Shown: positions 34,905 to 43,418, counted from the first letter of the stretch. The stretch is DNA of 64,000 nucleotides from Rhodococcus sp. 4CII (GCF_014256275.1 NZ_JACCFE010000002.1:7193501-7257500), one strand, 5' to 3'. Made by a program: numbers and translations. The notes: generated by a model from the sequence alone, not told the origin.

Positions 34905-35294
34905 GTGACCGCGGGGGGAGTGACCCGGTTGCAGGGGCTCGCCCAAAAATGTGAACTGATGATCCAGCGGTGCCTGAACTGCACGACCCTGCTCGCGCCG
35001 TTGATGGCGACGTGCTCGTCCTGCCAGGGTTCGGAACTCGAGCGGGTCCCGTCCTGCGGCGTCGGGTCGATCGTGTCGTCGAAGGTGGTGCAACGCGAAG
35101 CGGCCGGACGGGACCGCGGCCTCGTGCCCTGCACGATCGCGATCGTCGAACTCGACGAGGGGCCGTGGGTGTACACCTGGATCGACGGTGAGGTCCCCGC
35201 CCCCTCCGACTGCCCGGTTCGCGTCGAGTTCCGGCCCGCGTCGACGGCGGAGCAGTTACCCGTGTTCTCGATCCGCGCAGCCCGTCCGCGGTGA
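34905..35294 (+). CDS. DUF35-type zinc-ribbon/OB-fold acyl-CoA-associated protein
   Basis: A 129-residue protein with a rubredoxin-like zinc ribbon (C23-x2-C26-x10-C37-x2-C40) followed by an OB-fold domain, the DUF35/ChsH2-like layout. Relatives act as subunits of thiolases or acyl-CoA dehydratases, binding acyl-CoA, typically in steroid and lipid degradation. No thiolase gene is adjacent here, which is odd for the family. It starts with GTG after CCGGAGG. Its stop overlaps the GTG of the next gene (GTGA), so the two are probably translationally coupled. Confidence 0.8.
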   Translation: MTAGGVTRLQGLAQKCELMIQRCLNCTTLLAPLMATCSSCQGSELERVPSCGVGSIVSSKVVQREAAGRDRGLVPCTIAIVELDEGPWVYTWIDGEVPAPSDCPVRVEFRPASTAEQLPVFSIRAARPR

Positions 35295-35620
35295 TCAGCG
35301 TGGAGACCCGCACCGCGGACGATCCCGAGGAAGCGTTCGGCACCGAATGGCTGCGCCTGGCGCTTCGCCGATGCGATCTGCTCGCGCAGACGCATTCCGT
35401 GAGCGCGGATGCGCGGTGGATGATCAGTTTCGCCATCCAGTGGGCACCGTTCGGTGGGGCCGGCGCAGCGGAACTAATGGAGCGATTCGGCGTCACCCGG
35501 CGGCGGTTCCTGGAACTCGTCTTCGACGGACTCGAGCCGAAGCCCACCGACGTCCAGAAGCTCCGGGCGATGAAGAGTTGCCTGCGCACCTCCCTCGCGG
35601 AGGCGTGGGGAGTGCGCTGA
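35291..35620 (+). CDS. Small protein with DUF3263-like HTH segment
   Basis: A 109-residue protein starting at a GTG that overlaps the stop of the DUF35 gene by four bases. The central part (AAELMERFGVTRRRFLELVFDGL, followed by a basic KLRAMKSC) resembles the helix-turn-helix of actinobacterial DUF3263 proteins, but the similarity is judged by eye and modest. The first 50 residues are acidic and then hydrophobic/aromatic. A regulator or partner of the DUF35 protein is possible. The gene ends 11 bases before the stop of the convergent molybdenum-enzyme operon. Confidence 0.65.
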   Translation: MISVETRTADDPEEAFGTEWLRLALRRCDLLAQTHSVSADARWMISFAIQWAPFGGAGAAELMERFGVTRRRFLELVFDGLEPKPTDVQKLRAMKSCLRTSLAEAWGVR

Positions 35621-35631
35621 CGAGGGGCCGA

Positions 35632-37728
35632 TCAGCCGGGCAGCAGATCGTCCAGGTGGATCGGCACCTTCCGAACCCGGATTCCGGTGGCGTGATGAAC
35701 GGCGTTCGCCACCGCGGCCGCCGCCCCGACGATGCCGATCTCCCCGGCGCCCTTCGACCCCATCGCGTTGGCGTGCCCGTCGACGTCGTCCAGGCACACC
35801 GCCTCCAGGTATCCGATGTCGGCGTGTGTGCTGACGTGATACGAGGCGAGATCCTGGGTCACGACGTGGCCGAAGCGGGGGTCGTTCACGCTGCTCTCGT
35901 GCAGCGCCATGGACACACCCATCGTCATGCCGCCGAGCATCTGCGACCGAACGGTGCGGGCATTGATCACCCGCCCGATCGCGAACACCCCGAGCATGCG
36001 CTCGACGCGGATCTCGCAGGTGACGCGGTGGACGTGGGCCTCCACGAAGTGGGCGCCGAACGAATGCAATGCGACCGTCCCGGCGTCGCGGTTCTCGGGG
36101 GTCCCGGCACTCGACTCCGCTCCCGGCTGCGGGGACGTGCCGTGCTCGTCCCGGAACGCGCGGGCCGCCGCGACTATCGCGCCGCCCCAGGAGCTGGTTC
36201 CGGTAGAGCCTCCGGCCACGGTCGCCGACGGGTAATCGGTGTCCCCGATGTGCAGGTCGATCGCGTCCAGGGGGCAGCCCAGTGCGTCGGCGGCGATCTG
36301 GGTCAGTGCGGTCCACGCGCCGGTGCCGATGTCCACCGATCCGATCTGCACGGTGTAGGTGCCATCGGATTGGTACACGATGCGGGCCACCGAACCCGAC
36401 GCCGTGTTGGCGGGGTACGTGGCGGACGCGACACCCGTCCCCACCAGCCACTCCGGGTCCGACCCCGGCCGCGCGGGCGCGTCCCGGTCGGCCCACCCGA
36501 ACAGCCGGGCGCCCTCCTGTAGGCAGTCGGTGAGACGTCGACCGGACCACGGGCGGCCCGTGCTCGGGTCCACCTCGGGTTCGTTGCGGATCCTCAGTTC
36601 GATCGGGTCGAGTCCGCAGGCTTCGGCGAGTTCGTCCATCGCCACCTCGGCCGCGAACATGCCCGGGGTCTCGCCGGGGGCACGCATCCAGGAGGGGGCG
36701 GGCACATCGAGCGACGCGAGGCGGTGGGTGGTGTACCGGGTGGCGGCGGAATACATCATCCGCGACGGGACCGCCGCCTGTTCGGCGAACTCCTTGATCT
36801 TCGCTGACTGGGTGATCACCTCGTGGGACAGTGCGGTCAGCCGCCCGTCGGCGTCCGCGCCGAGCCGGATGTGCTGCACGGTCGGCGCGCGATACGCGGA
36901 GAGGGCGAACATCTGCTGCCGGGTGAGCGCGAACTTCACCGGCCGTCCCGCCGTCCGCTGCGCCGCCATCACGGCGAGCACGTTGTGCGCGTGCGGCAGT
37001 CCCTTCGAGCCGAACCCACCGCCCACGTACGGGGCGATCACCCGCACCTGTTCGACCTCGAGTCCGAACAGCGGCGCCAGCGTGGCGCGGACGGAATGCA
37101 CGCCCTGCGTCGAATCGTGCAGCGTCAGAACCGGTCCGGCGCCGCCGGGGGTCCATCGGGCGATGCTCGCGTGCGGTTCCATCGGATTGTTGTGTTCCAT
37201 CGCGGTGGAATACACCTGATCGACCGTGACTGCCGCGGCGGCGAGTGCGTCGTCCACGTCGCCGTCCTCGGTGTCGGTCGGGAACCCGGCGTTCACTTCC
37301 TCCGGCGCATACAGATCGTCTCGGCCGGAACCGAACTCGGTGTCATGGGATGCGGCCTCGTAGTCGACGCGCACCAGGCCGGCGGCGTGACGGGCGACTT
37401 CCGGCGAGTCCGCGACCACCGCGCCGAGGAATTGCCCGCGGAAGTGGACGTCGGGGTCCTGCAGGATCGCGAGTTCGGCGTCCGAGGTGTCGTCGAGGCG
37501 GGGCGCGTCGAACACCGTGAGGACAGTGACGACCCCGTCCAGCGCCTCCGCGTCCGCGGTGTGCATCGCCGTCACGCGGCCCCGTCCGATCGTCGACAGC
37601 ACCGGGAACAGATACGTCGGATCGTCCACCGGATGCTCGAACGCGTACAACGCCGTTCCGGTGACCTTGTCGTGGGCGTCGACGCGTTCGGTGGGGGTTC
37701 CGATCACCTTCGGTTCGACGAGGGTCAT
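35632..37728 (-). CDS. Molybdenum hydroxylase large subunit, PaoC/YagR-like
   Basis: A 698-residue molybdopterin-binding subunit of the xanthine dehydrogenase family, the catalytic chain of an aldehyde or purine-type hydroxylase. It shows VIGTPTERVDAHDKVTGTALYA at the N-terminus, the cofactor-binding GGGFGSKG, and the catalytic glutamate in KGAGEIGIVGAA near the C-terminus. The ATG was chosen because it overlaps the stop of the FAD-subunit gene (ATGA) and gives the family length; an upstream in-frame ATG would add 61 low-complexity residues. The gene order Fe-S, FAD, Mo equals E. coli paoABC. No twin-arginine signal is seen on any subunit, so the complex should be cytoplasmic, unlike PaoABC. 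The substrate is unknown. Confidence 0.9.
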   Translation of the reverse strand: MTLVEPKVIGTPTERVDAHDKVTGTALYAFEHPVDDPTYLFPVLSTIGRGRVTAMHTADAEALDGVVTVLTVFDAPRLDDTSDAELAILQDPDVHFRGQFLGAVVADSPEVARHAAGLVRVDYEAASHDTEFGSGRDDLYAPEEVNAGFPTDTEDGDVDDALAAAAVTVDQVYSTAMEHNNPMEPHASIARWTPGGAGPVLTLHDSTQGVHSVRATLAPLFGLEVEQVRVIAPYVGGGFGSKGLPHAHNVLAVMAAQRTAGRPVKFALTRQQMFALSAYRAPTVQHIRLGADADGRLTALSHEVITQSAKIKEFAEQAAVPSRMMYSAATRYTTHRLASLDVPAPSWMRAPGETPGMFAAEVAMDELAEACGLDPIELRIRNEPEVDPSTGRPWSGRRLTDCLQEGARLFGWADRDAPARPGSDPEWLVGTGVASATYPANTASGSVARIVYQSDGTYTVQIGSVDIGTGAWTALTQIAADALGCPLDAIDLHIGDTDYPSATVAGGSTGTSSWGGAIVAAARAFRDEHGTSPQPGAESSAGTPENRDAGTVALHSFGAHFVEAHVHRVTCEIRVERMLGVFAIGRVINARTVRSQMLGGMTMGVSMALHESSVNDPRFGHVVTQDLASYHVSTHADIGYLEAVCLDDVDGHANAMGSKGAGEIGIVGAAAAVANAVHHATGIRVRKVPIHLDDLLPG

Positions 37729-38717
37729 CGGGGCGCCTCCTCGGCGAGTGAACGGAGTACCGACACGAGCACCCGCCGGGTCAGTGCAACCTTGAACTCG
37801 TTGCCCGGGAGAGGCTGGGCCGCGGCAAGTTCCGCCGCCGCGGCCTCGGCGAACGTGTCGTCGGTCGGCGCCGCGCCGACGAGCACCTCCTCGGCGCGGG
37901 CTGCGCGCCATGGCCGGTGCGCCACACCGCCGAGTGCGACCCGCGCGGAGCTGATCACCCCGTCCACGACCGTCAGTTCGGCGGCCACGGATATCACCGC
38001 GAAGGCGAAGGAGGCGCGGTCGCGCACCTTGCGGTACGCCGACCGGTTCCCGGCCGGTGGCGGGGGCAGTTCCACGGCGGTCACGAGATCACCGTGCGTG
38101 AGGACGGTGTCGAGGTCGGGCCGGTCGCCGGGGAGCCGGTAGAACTCGCTCAGCGGGATGCGCCGCTCACCGCCGGTGTCGCGGACGACCACGACCCCGT
38201 CGAGGGCCGTCATCGCGACCGCCATATCGGAGGGATGCACCGCGACGCAGTGTTCGGAGGCGCCGAGGATGGCGTGGTATCGGACGTAACCGCCGATCGC
38301 GGAACACCCGGTGCCGGGTTCCCGTTTGTTGCACGGCGTCGTGACGTCCTGGAAGTACACGCACCGCGTCCGCTGCAGCAGATTCCCCGCGGTGGTCGCG
38401 AGGTTCCGCAGCTGCCCCGAGGCACCGGAGAGGAGCGCACGGGACAGCATCGGGTAGCGGGCGCGGACCACATCGTGCGCGGCGAGGTCGCTGTTGCGGA
38501 CCGCGGCCCCGATCCGAAGCCCGCCGCCCGGAAGCTCGTCGACGTCGCCGAGGGGGAGTCGGCTCACGTCGACGAGAAGACGCGGCTCGGCGACCCCGAG
38601 CTTCATGTGGTCGACGAGGTTGGTGCCGCCGGCGAGGAAGGATGCCCGCGGATCACCAGTGACCGTGGCCACGGCGCCGTCGACGTCGGTGGCCCGCTCG
38701 TAGTCGAAGGGAATCAT
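37725..38717 (-). CDS. Molybdenum hydroxylase FAD subunit, PaoB/YagS-like
   Basis: A 330-residue FAD-binding subunit of the CoxM/PaoB family. The FAD loops FLAGGTNLVDHMK and the TAGNLLQRTRC region are present. Three cysteines, C119-x9-C129-x8-C138, lie in the insert that in E. coli PaoB helps bind a 4Fe-4S cluster, which separates it from ordinary XDH FAD subunits. It passes electrons between the 2Fe-2S subunit and the molybdenum centre. Four-base ATGA overlaps with both neighbours indicate a tightly coupled operon. Confidence 0.9.
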   Translation of the reverse strand: MIPFDYERATDVDGAVATVTGDPRASFLAGGTNLVDHMKLGVAEPRLLVDVSRLPLGDVDELPGGGLRIGAAVRNSDLAAHDVVRARYPMLSRALLSGASGQLRNLATTAGNLLQRTRCVYFQDVTTPCNKREPGTGCSAIGGYVRYHAILGASEHCVAVHPSDMAVAMTALDGVVVVRDTGGERRIPLSEFYRLPGDRPDLDTVLTHGDLVTAVELPPPPAGNRSAYRKVRDRASFAFAVISVAAELTVVDGVISSARVALGGVAHRPWRAARAEEVLVGAAPTDDTFAEAAAAELAAAQPLPGNEFKVALTRRVLVSVLRSLAEEAPR

Positions 38718-39250
38718 GCTTCCGCCGCCTGCCTGATGGCCGCGAGGATGTTCGGGTAGGCGCCGCAGCGGCACAGGTTGCCGTTCATGCGTTCCCGTAT
38801 CTCGTCGTCGGTCAGTTCGGGTGGCGCGCCGAGATTCTCGGTGACGGCGCTCGGGTGCAGTGATACGAATTCGTCGAGCATGCCGATCGCCGAACAGATC
38901 TGGCCGGGGGTGCAGTAGCCGCACTGCAGCCCGTCCTGCTCGACGAATGCCTGCTGAACGGAATGCAGCACCTCACCGTCGGCCAGTCCGTGGGCGGTGG
39001 TGACGCGTTCACCGTCGTGGGCGACGGCGAACGTGAGGCAGGACGTGGCCCGCCTGCCGTCGAGGAGCACCGTGCAGGAGCCGCACTGGCCGTGGTCGCA
39101 GCCCTTCTTCGGTGCCGTCACGCCGAGGTGGTCGCGGAGCGCGTCGAGCAGGGTCGTGCGGGTGTCCACTTCCAGGGTCCGTTCCTCACCGTCCACGGTG
39201 AGGACGATCTTGCGGTACCGAGGACCGGTCGGGCTGTCCGGGACATTCAT
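38714..39250 (-). CDS. Molybdenum hydroxylase 2Fe-2S subunit, PaoA/YagT-like
   Basis: A 178-residue iron-sulfur subunit. The plant-type ferredoxin cluster ligands lie in GCDHGQCGSCTVLLDG and a later Cys, and the second cluster in QCGYCTPGQ with NLCRCGAYPN. The length is normal. It is the first gene of the three-subunit operon. The ATG has no clear Shine-Dalgarno (the upstream bases are pyrimidine-rich), so a leaderless or different start is possible. No arginine-rich Tat leader precedes the ferredoxin domain. No maturation chaperone (XdhC/PaoD type) is encoded next to it. Confidence 0.9.
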   Translation of the reverse strand: MNVPDSPTGPRYRKIVLTVDGEERTLEVDTRTTLLDALRDHLGVTAPKKGCDHGQCGSCTVLLDGRRATSCLTFAVAHDGERVTTAHGLADGEVLHSVQQAFVEQDGLQCGYCTPGQICSAIGMLDEFVSLHPSAVTENLGAPPELTDDEIRERMNGNLCRCGAYPNILAAIRQAAEA

Positions 39251-39320
39251 GCGGGGAGGTTACCCACGGCCGGAGACCGCGAATCACGGCAGAACCGCCA
39301 CAGTTGCGGTGCGTCAGCTG

Positions 39321-40193
39321 TCAGCCGTCAGCCGGCAGGAAGCGCCGGATCGCACGGATCGTGACGGCCGGGCGTGCCTGATGCCACACCTCGCGATCGG
39401 CGTGGGACCAGGCATACGTCGGGTTGCCGTCGTGTATGCAGTCGAGGAGCCGTGGCTCGCCGAGTCCGTCTGCCGACCATTCGTAGAGCTGCTGCAGCCG
39501 CGGTCCGATGAGGCCGTAGTCGAGCATCTCACCGAGGTTGTGCTCCGCGGCGACGTAGGCCGCGACGTCGTCCCCGAGAGGATATCGGTCGGGAAGAACC
39601 CGCGAGAGGGAGAGGAAGATCCCGGTCATCGACAGGCGCGGATCGCCGAGCAGGGGGCCGAGCGAGGCGAGCCGCCCGAGTGCCAGACGTGGCGCGGCGA
39701 CCAGGGCGTGGGCGTAGAGAACGCGGAGCAGCACGACGTTGAGGAAGAAGCGCTCGGGTCGGCTCTCGGCGTCGGCGAGGTCGCGATGGTCCAGGTAGGC
39801 GGAGGAGATGCTCGCATTGTGAGCCCGATACCACGTCCGTGCGGTGGGATCTGCGACGAAGCTCATCCACAGTTCGATCGTGTGCGACGAATGCGCCCCG
39901 CCCTGTCCGCCGCTCCGGGCGACGGCCTCGCAGCCGTCGCGCAGAAGCCGCTCGTTGACCGCCCGCCACCACGGACTGCCGGGCGGTGCGGCATCGAGGG
40001 GAGCCAGCACGCCGCGGCCGAGCTGCCAGCGCATGAACGACAGCGCCGCCCGGCGGAACGGCAAGTGCCGGGGTGCGTTGCCGACGGGACCGTGATAGGT
40101 GCGGGCGATCAGTGCGAGCCGGGCCGCCGGATCGTCACGTACTGCGGCGACCTGATCGAGTGCCCACTCTGCGGCGGAACTGCGCGAACTCAC
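39321..40193 (-). CDS. Conserved hypothetical protein
   Basis: A 290-residue protein I do not recognise. It is alpha-helix-rich and Arg/Leu/Ala-rich, with motifs such as GNAPRHLPFRRAALSFMRWQ, PGSPWWRAVNE and GEMLDYGLIGPRLQQLYEW. It has no signal peptide, and its hydrophobic stretches (for example LLRVLYAHALVAAPRLAL) are too polar for clear membrane spans. Coding statistics look real, with strong third-position C/G. It sits upstream of the molybdenum-enzyme operon on the same strand, 70 bases away, and is divergent from the glycosyltransferase operon. Confidence 0.7.
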   Translation of the reverse strand: MSSRSSAAEWALDQVAAVRDDPAARLALIARTYHGPVGNAPRHLPFRRAALSFMRWQLGRGVLAPLDAAPPGSPWWRAVNERLLRDGCEAVARSGGQGGAHSSHTIELWMSFVADPTARTWYRAHNASISSAYLDHRDLADAESRPERFFLNVVLLRVLYAHALVAAPRLALGRLASLGPLLGDPRLSMTGIFLSLSRVLPDRYPLGDDVAAYVAAEHNLGEMLDYGLIGPRLQQLYEWSADGLGEPRLLDCIHDGNPTYAWSHADREVWHQARPAVTIRAIRRFLPADG

Positions 40194-40348
40194 GTCCCTA
40201 TTATCTATCGACGACCCGTTCCGGTGCGCGCACGTCTGCGCCCAGTTTCCGGAACAACCAGTAGACGGCCCGACGCGGGTCGTGGTTCCACCGACGGCGG
40301 ACTGGGTACTTGCTGAACCCGTGACATCGAGCGATCAGGAGGGACGTC

Positions 40349-41014
40349 ATGCGCGTCGAGCACATCACGGTGGTCGTGCCCGCCCACGACGAGGAAGCGC
40401 TGCTGCCGCGGTGCCTGTCGGGGTTGCGTGCGGCCGCGCGGGCCGTCTCCGTGCCGGTCAGGACGGTGGTGGTGCTCGATCGCTGCGGCGACGGCAGCGA
40501 CACCGTCGTCCGCGCAGCGAATGCCGACGTCGTGGTCCTGGACGCACAGAACGTCGGGGCGGCCCGGCGGGCGGGTTTCGACTCCGTTCGGGTGCGCCCG
40601 CGCGAATGGTTCGCCACGACGGACGCGGACTCGCACGTTCCGGCGCACTGGCTGTCGTCGCATCTGCAGCACGCGAGGCGGGGGGCGCAGTTGGTGGCGG
40701 GCACGGTGACCGTCACCGACTGGTCGGGCAGGCCCGACCATGTGCGGTCGCGATACGCAGGCGCCTACCGGTCGGGTTCGGCGCACGGGCACATCCACGG
40801 TGCGTCCCTCGGATTCTCCGCGGACCTGTACCGCACCGTCGGAGGATTTGCCGCACTGCCCGCGCACGAGGACGTCGACCTCGTGCAGCGGATGATCGGG
40901 CAGGGCGCGAACGTGGTATGGAGCATCGACGCCCCAGTCGAGACGTCGGCCCGCGCCGACGCCCGGGCACCGCACGGATTCGCCTCCTACCTCGAACGAC
41001 TGCAGGACCGATGA
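40349..41014 (+). CDS. Family 2 glycosyltransferase, first gene of Nod-like operon
   Basis: A 221-residue GT-A fold transferase. It has the N-terminal VVVPAHDEEALLPRCL, an aspartate motif TTDADSHVP (the DxD site for the metal-sugar-nucleotide), and an acceptor-side ED in PAHEDVDLV. There are no membrane segments, so it is probably soluble. The gene follows AGGAGG. Its stop overlaps the next start (ATGA), and three further genes follow with overlaps or a 2-base gap, forming one operon with an acyl-CoA dehydrogenase-like protein, a deacetylase and a methyltransferase. Donor and acceptor are unknown. Confidence 0.88.
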   Translation: MRVEHITVVVPAHDEEALLPRCLSGLRAAARAVSVPVRTVVVLDRCGDGSDTVVRAANADVVVLDAQNVGAARRAGFDSVRVRPREWFATTDADSHVPAHWLSSHLQHARRGAQLVAGTVTVTDWSGRPDHVRSRYAGAYRSGSAHGHIHGASLGFSADLYRTVGGFAALPAHEDVDLVQRMIGQGANVVWSIDAPVETSARADARAPHGFASYLERLQDR

Positions 41015-41970
41015 GTGCCGGGGTGAGCAGCGGTCCCACAGCGGCGACGGTGGCGGCGATCATCCGGGCGGGGGACGCGGAACTGCCGCTGCCGGGGGGC
41101 GGCGCAACCGCCGACCGGTGGGCACACTTGACCCGATGGTCTAGTCGCGACCTCGCGGTGGGGCGGCTCCTCGAGGCCCACGCCGACGCGGACGCGATCC
41201 TGGCCGAACTCGACGGGACCCGCGCCGGCCGGGACGAGGTGTGGGGGGTGTGGGCCAGTGAGCCGCCGCATCCCGTGCTGGACGCCTCCGAGAGTTCGTC
41301 CGGGTGGAGGCTCCGGGGAACGAAGGCGTGGTGCTCGGGCGCGTCGATGTGCACGCATGCGCTGGTGACGGCCCGAGTGGCCGGGCAACCTCGGCTGTTC
41401 GCGGTCGACCTCCGCGAACCGAGGGTCGCGGCCGGGACCGGCGGCTGGCGGAATCCGGGCATGGCGGCGACCGACACCGAGTCCGTGACATTCGACGACG
41501 TTCCCGCGCGACCGATCGGCGCGGCGACGGCGTATCTGGAACGTCCCGGATTCTGGCACGGCGGGATCGGGGTGGCGGCGTGCTGGTTCGGCGGGGCCCT
41601 GGCCGTCGCGGAACCGCTGCGCGCACGGGCGGGGAGCGGCCGGGCCGACAGCCACCAGCTCGCGCACCTCGGCGCGGTCGACGTCGCCGTCAGCGCGGCC
41701 CGCTGGTCGCTCGCGTCGGCGGCCGGGGAGGTGGACGCGAGCCCCTTCGATCACAGGTCGGCCCGGGTTCGCGCGTTCCGGGTGCGGGGCCTGATCGAGC
41801 GGACGGCGAGCGAGGTGATCGACAGGGTGGGCCGCGCGCTGGGCGCCGCTCCGCTCGCGACGAACGCCGAGCACGCCCGCAATGTCGCGGACCTGCTCGT
41901 CTACATCCGGCAATCGCACGCCGAGCACGATCTCGCGACACTCGGCGAACTCGTCGCGGGGGAGGACTGA
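41011..41970 (+). CDS. Acyl-CoA dehydrogenase-like flavoprotein (short form)
   Basis: A 319-residue protein with the acyl-CoA dehydrogenase fold: the beta-domain segment SSGWRLRGTKAWCSGASMCTHALVTAR, then a C-terminal helical bundle. It is about 60 residues shorter than usual, mainly at the N-terminus, and the conserved substrate-side region is weakly preserved. It could therefore act on an unusual, perhaps carrier-bound or sugar-linked substrate (inference). The ATG overlaps the preceding stop by four bases. It is the second gene of the four-gene operon. Confidence 0.82.
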   Translation: MSAGVSSGPTAATVAAIIRAGDAELPLPGGGATADRWAHLTRWSSRDLAVGRLLEAHADADAILAELDGTRAGRDEVWGVWASEPPHPVLDASESSSGWRLRGTKAWCSGASMCTHALVTARVAGQPRLFAVDLREPRVAAGTGGWRNPGMAATDTESVTFDDVPARPIGAATAYLERPGFWHGGIGVAACWFGGALAVAEPLRARAGSGRADSHQLAHLGAVDVAVSAARWSLASAAGEVDASPFDHRSARVRAFRVRGLIERTASEVIDRVGRALGAAPLATNAEHARNVADLLVYIRQSHAEHDLATLGELVAGED

Positions 41971-41972
41971 GT

Positions 41973-42746
41973 ATGGACAACGGCACCCGATTCCGTGACA
42001 TGCCGGTGGCCGGCCGGGGCACACCCGAAGACGAGTGGCAGGCGTGGCTGGGCGACAACGCCTTTCCGTCGATACCGCTCACGGAGTGCGACCGCATGGT
42101 CGTGGTCGCCCCGCATCCCGACGACGAAGTGCTCGGGGTGGGCGCCCTCGTGGCCGCTGCCGCCGGCCACGGAATTCCCGTCGCGGTCGTCGCGGTGACC
42201 GACGGCGCGGCCTCCCACCCGAACTCGCCTACGTTGTCTCCCGCCGCATTGGCCATCGCGCGGATCGCCGAATCGAACAGGGCGACAGCACTGTTGGGTG
42301 TCAGTGACCCGGTCCGCCTCGGACTTCCCGACGGCGGGATCGATGCACGCGAGCAGGAACTCACCGTTCACCTCGTCGACGTGCTCACCGCGACCTGCCT
42401 GCCCGGGGAACGGGTGTGGGTGCTCGCCACCTGGCGGGGAGACGGACACCCCGACCACGAGGCCACGGGAAGGGCTGCGGCGCAAGCGTGCTCGATCACC
42501 GGCCACCGCATGGTGGAGTACCCGGTCTGGATGTGGCACTGGGCCCGTCCTGCCGACGCCGCGGTGCCCTGGCATCGGATGCGGGTCCTCACACCGGCCC
42601 CCGCTGTCCTGACCCGCAAACGCCGTGCCGTCGAGGAATTCCGCACCCAGATCCTCCCCCTCTCGGACGACCCACGCGACGCCGCGATCCTGCCGCCGTG
42701 GGTGCTCGCGAGACTGATGCGGACGACGGAACGGGTGTTCTGGTGA
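41973..42746 (+). CDS. PIG-L family zinc deacetylase
   Basis: A 257-residue LmbE/PIG-L N-deacetylase. The zinc-binding motif is PHPDDEVLG near residue 50, and the second metal-site segment is GDGHPDHEATG. Family members remove N-acetyl groups from GlcNAc-containing glycoconjugates (MshB, Mca, GPI biosynthesis). It begins three bases after the upstream stop, with GGAGG in that gene's end, and its stop overlaps the GTG of the methyltransferase (GTGA). In the operon it could deprotect an amino sugar placed by the glycosyltransferase. Confidence 0.9.
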   Translation: MDNGTRFRDMPVAGRGTPEDEWQAWLGDNAFPSIPLTECDRMVVVAPHPDDEVLGVGALVAAAAGHGIPVAVVAVTDGAASHPNSPTLSPAALAIARIAESNRATALLGVSDPVRLGLPDGGIDAREQELTVHLVDVLTATCLPGERVWVLATWRGDGHPDHEATGRAAAQACSITGHRMVEYPVWMWHWARPADAAVPWHRMRVLTPAPAVLTRKRRAVEEFRTQILPLSDDPRDAAILPPWVLARLMRTTERVFW

Positions 42747-43357
42747 GCGCGATGGATCCCGCCTACTTCGAGACGATGTACGCGGAATCTGCGGACCCGT
42801 GGGGTTTCGGCGAACGCTGGTACGAACGCCGAAAGTATGCAATCACGCTCGCCGCACTGCCGCGCCCGCGCTATCGGCGGGCCTTCGAACCCGGGTGCTC
42901 GATCGGAGTGCTGACGGCGCAGCTGGTGGACCGGTGCGATCGGGTCGTCGCGACGGACGTGGTTCCCCGCGCACTCGAGCGAGCCCGGCATCGTCTCGAA
43001 GAGCAGGGTGTGGCGGACCGGGTGGAACTCGGCCGGTCGTCGCTCCTCGATCCCTGGCCGCCGGGCACATTCGATCTCGTGGTGCTCAGTGAGGTGCTGT
43101 ACTACCTCACCCCCGATGACCTGGCTGCCACGCTGGAACGGGCTGTCGGAGCTCTGGAGGAGGGCGGCACTCTCGTCGCCGTGCACTGGCAGCACCCGGT
43201 ACCGGAATACCCGCAGACGGGCCGCGCGGTTCACGAGCGGATCGCGGCGACCGACGGACTGGTCCGGGCGGGGTCGTACGCCGACGAGGACTTTCGTCTC
43301 GACGTCTACACGCGGGGTGCGGTGCCCTCCGTGGCGGCAGCGGAAGGGCTCAGCTGA
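42743..43357 (+). CDS. NodS-type SAM-dependent methyltransferase
   Basis: A 204-residue class I methyltransferase resembling nodulation protein S. The SAM motif I is FEPGCSIGVLT, motif II includes VVATDVVPRALERAR, and the post-motif segment is FDLVVLSEVLYYLTPDDL. NodS N-methylates the deacetylated glucosamine of lipo-chitooligosaccharides (established for rhizobia). The GTG overlapping the deacetylase stop is preferred; an ATG nine bases later is the alternative. It is the last gene of the operon. The order transferase, dehydrogenase, deacetylase, methyltransferase suggests sequential tailoring of one aminoglycan or glycolipid. Confidence 0.85.
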   Translation: MSAMDPAYFETMYAESADPWGFGERWYERRKYAITLAALPRPRYRRAFEPGCSIGVLTAQLVDRCDRVVATDVVPRALERARHRLEEQGVADRVELGRSSLLDPWPPGTFDLVVLSEVLYYLTPDDLAATLERAVGALEEGGTLVAVHWQHPVPEYPQTGRAVHERIAATDGLVRAGSYADEDFRLDVYTRGAVPSVAAAEGLS

Positions 43358-43365
43358 CCCAGGCG

Positions 43366-43384
43366 TGTCAGGCGATCCTTGACA
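43366..43384. promoter_or_regulatory. Operator-like palindrome 1 (TGTCAGG-N5-CCTTGACA)
   Basis: This and a second copy 34 bases downstream share TGTCAGG/CCTGACA-like half-sites, with one mismatch here. Both lie before the small HTH gene, as expected for autoregulation. Confidence 0.5.
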
Positions 43385-43399
43385 ACGGCCTGCGAATTC

Positions 43400-43418
43400 C
43401 GTCAGGCTGTACCTGACA
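43400..43418. promoter_or_regulatory. Operator-like palindrome 2 (GTCAGG-N5-CCTGAC)
   Basis: Perfect inverted repeat, GTCAGG at 43401-43406 and CCTGAC at 43412-43417, 17 bases before the start codon of the HTH gene and next to its ribosome site. A protein bound here would block translation initiation or transcription. It is paired with the similar site upstream. Confidence 0.6.
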
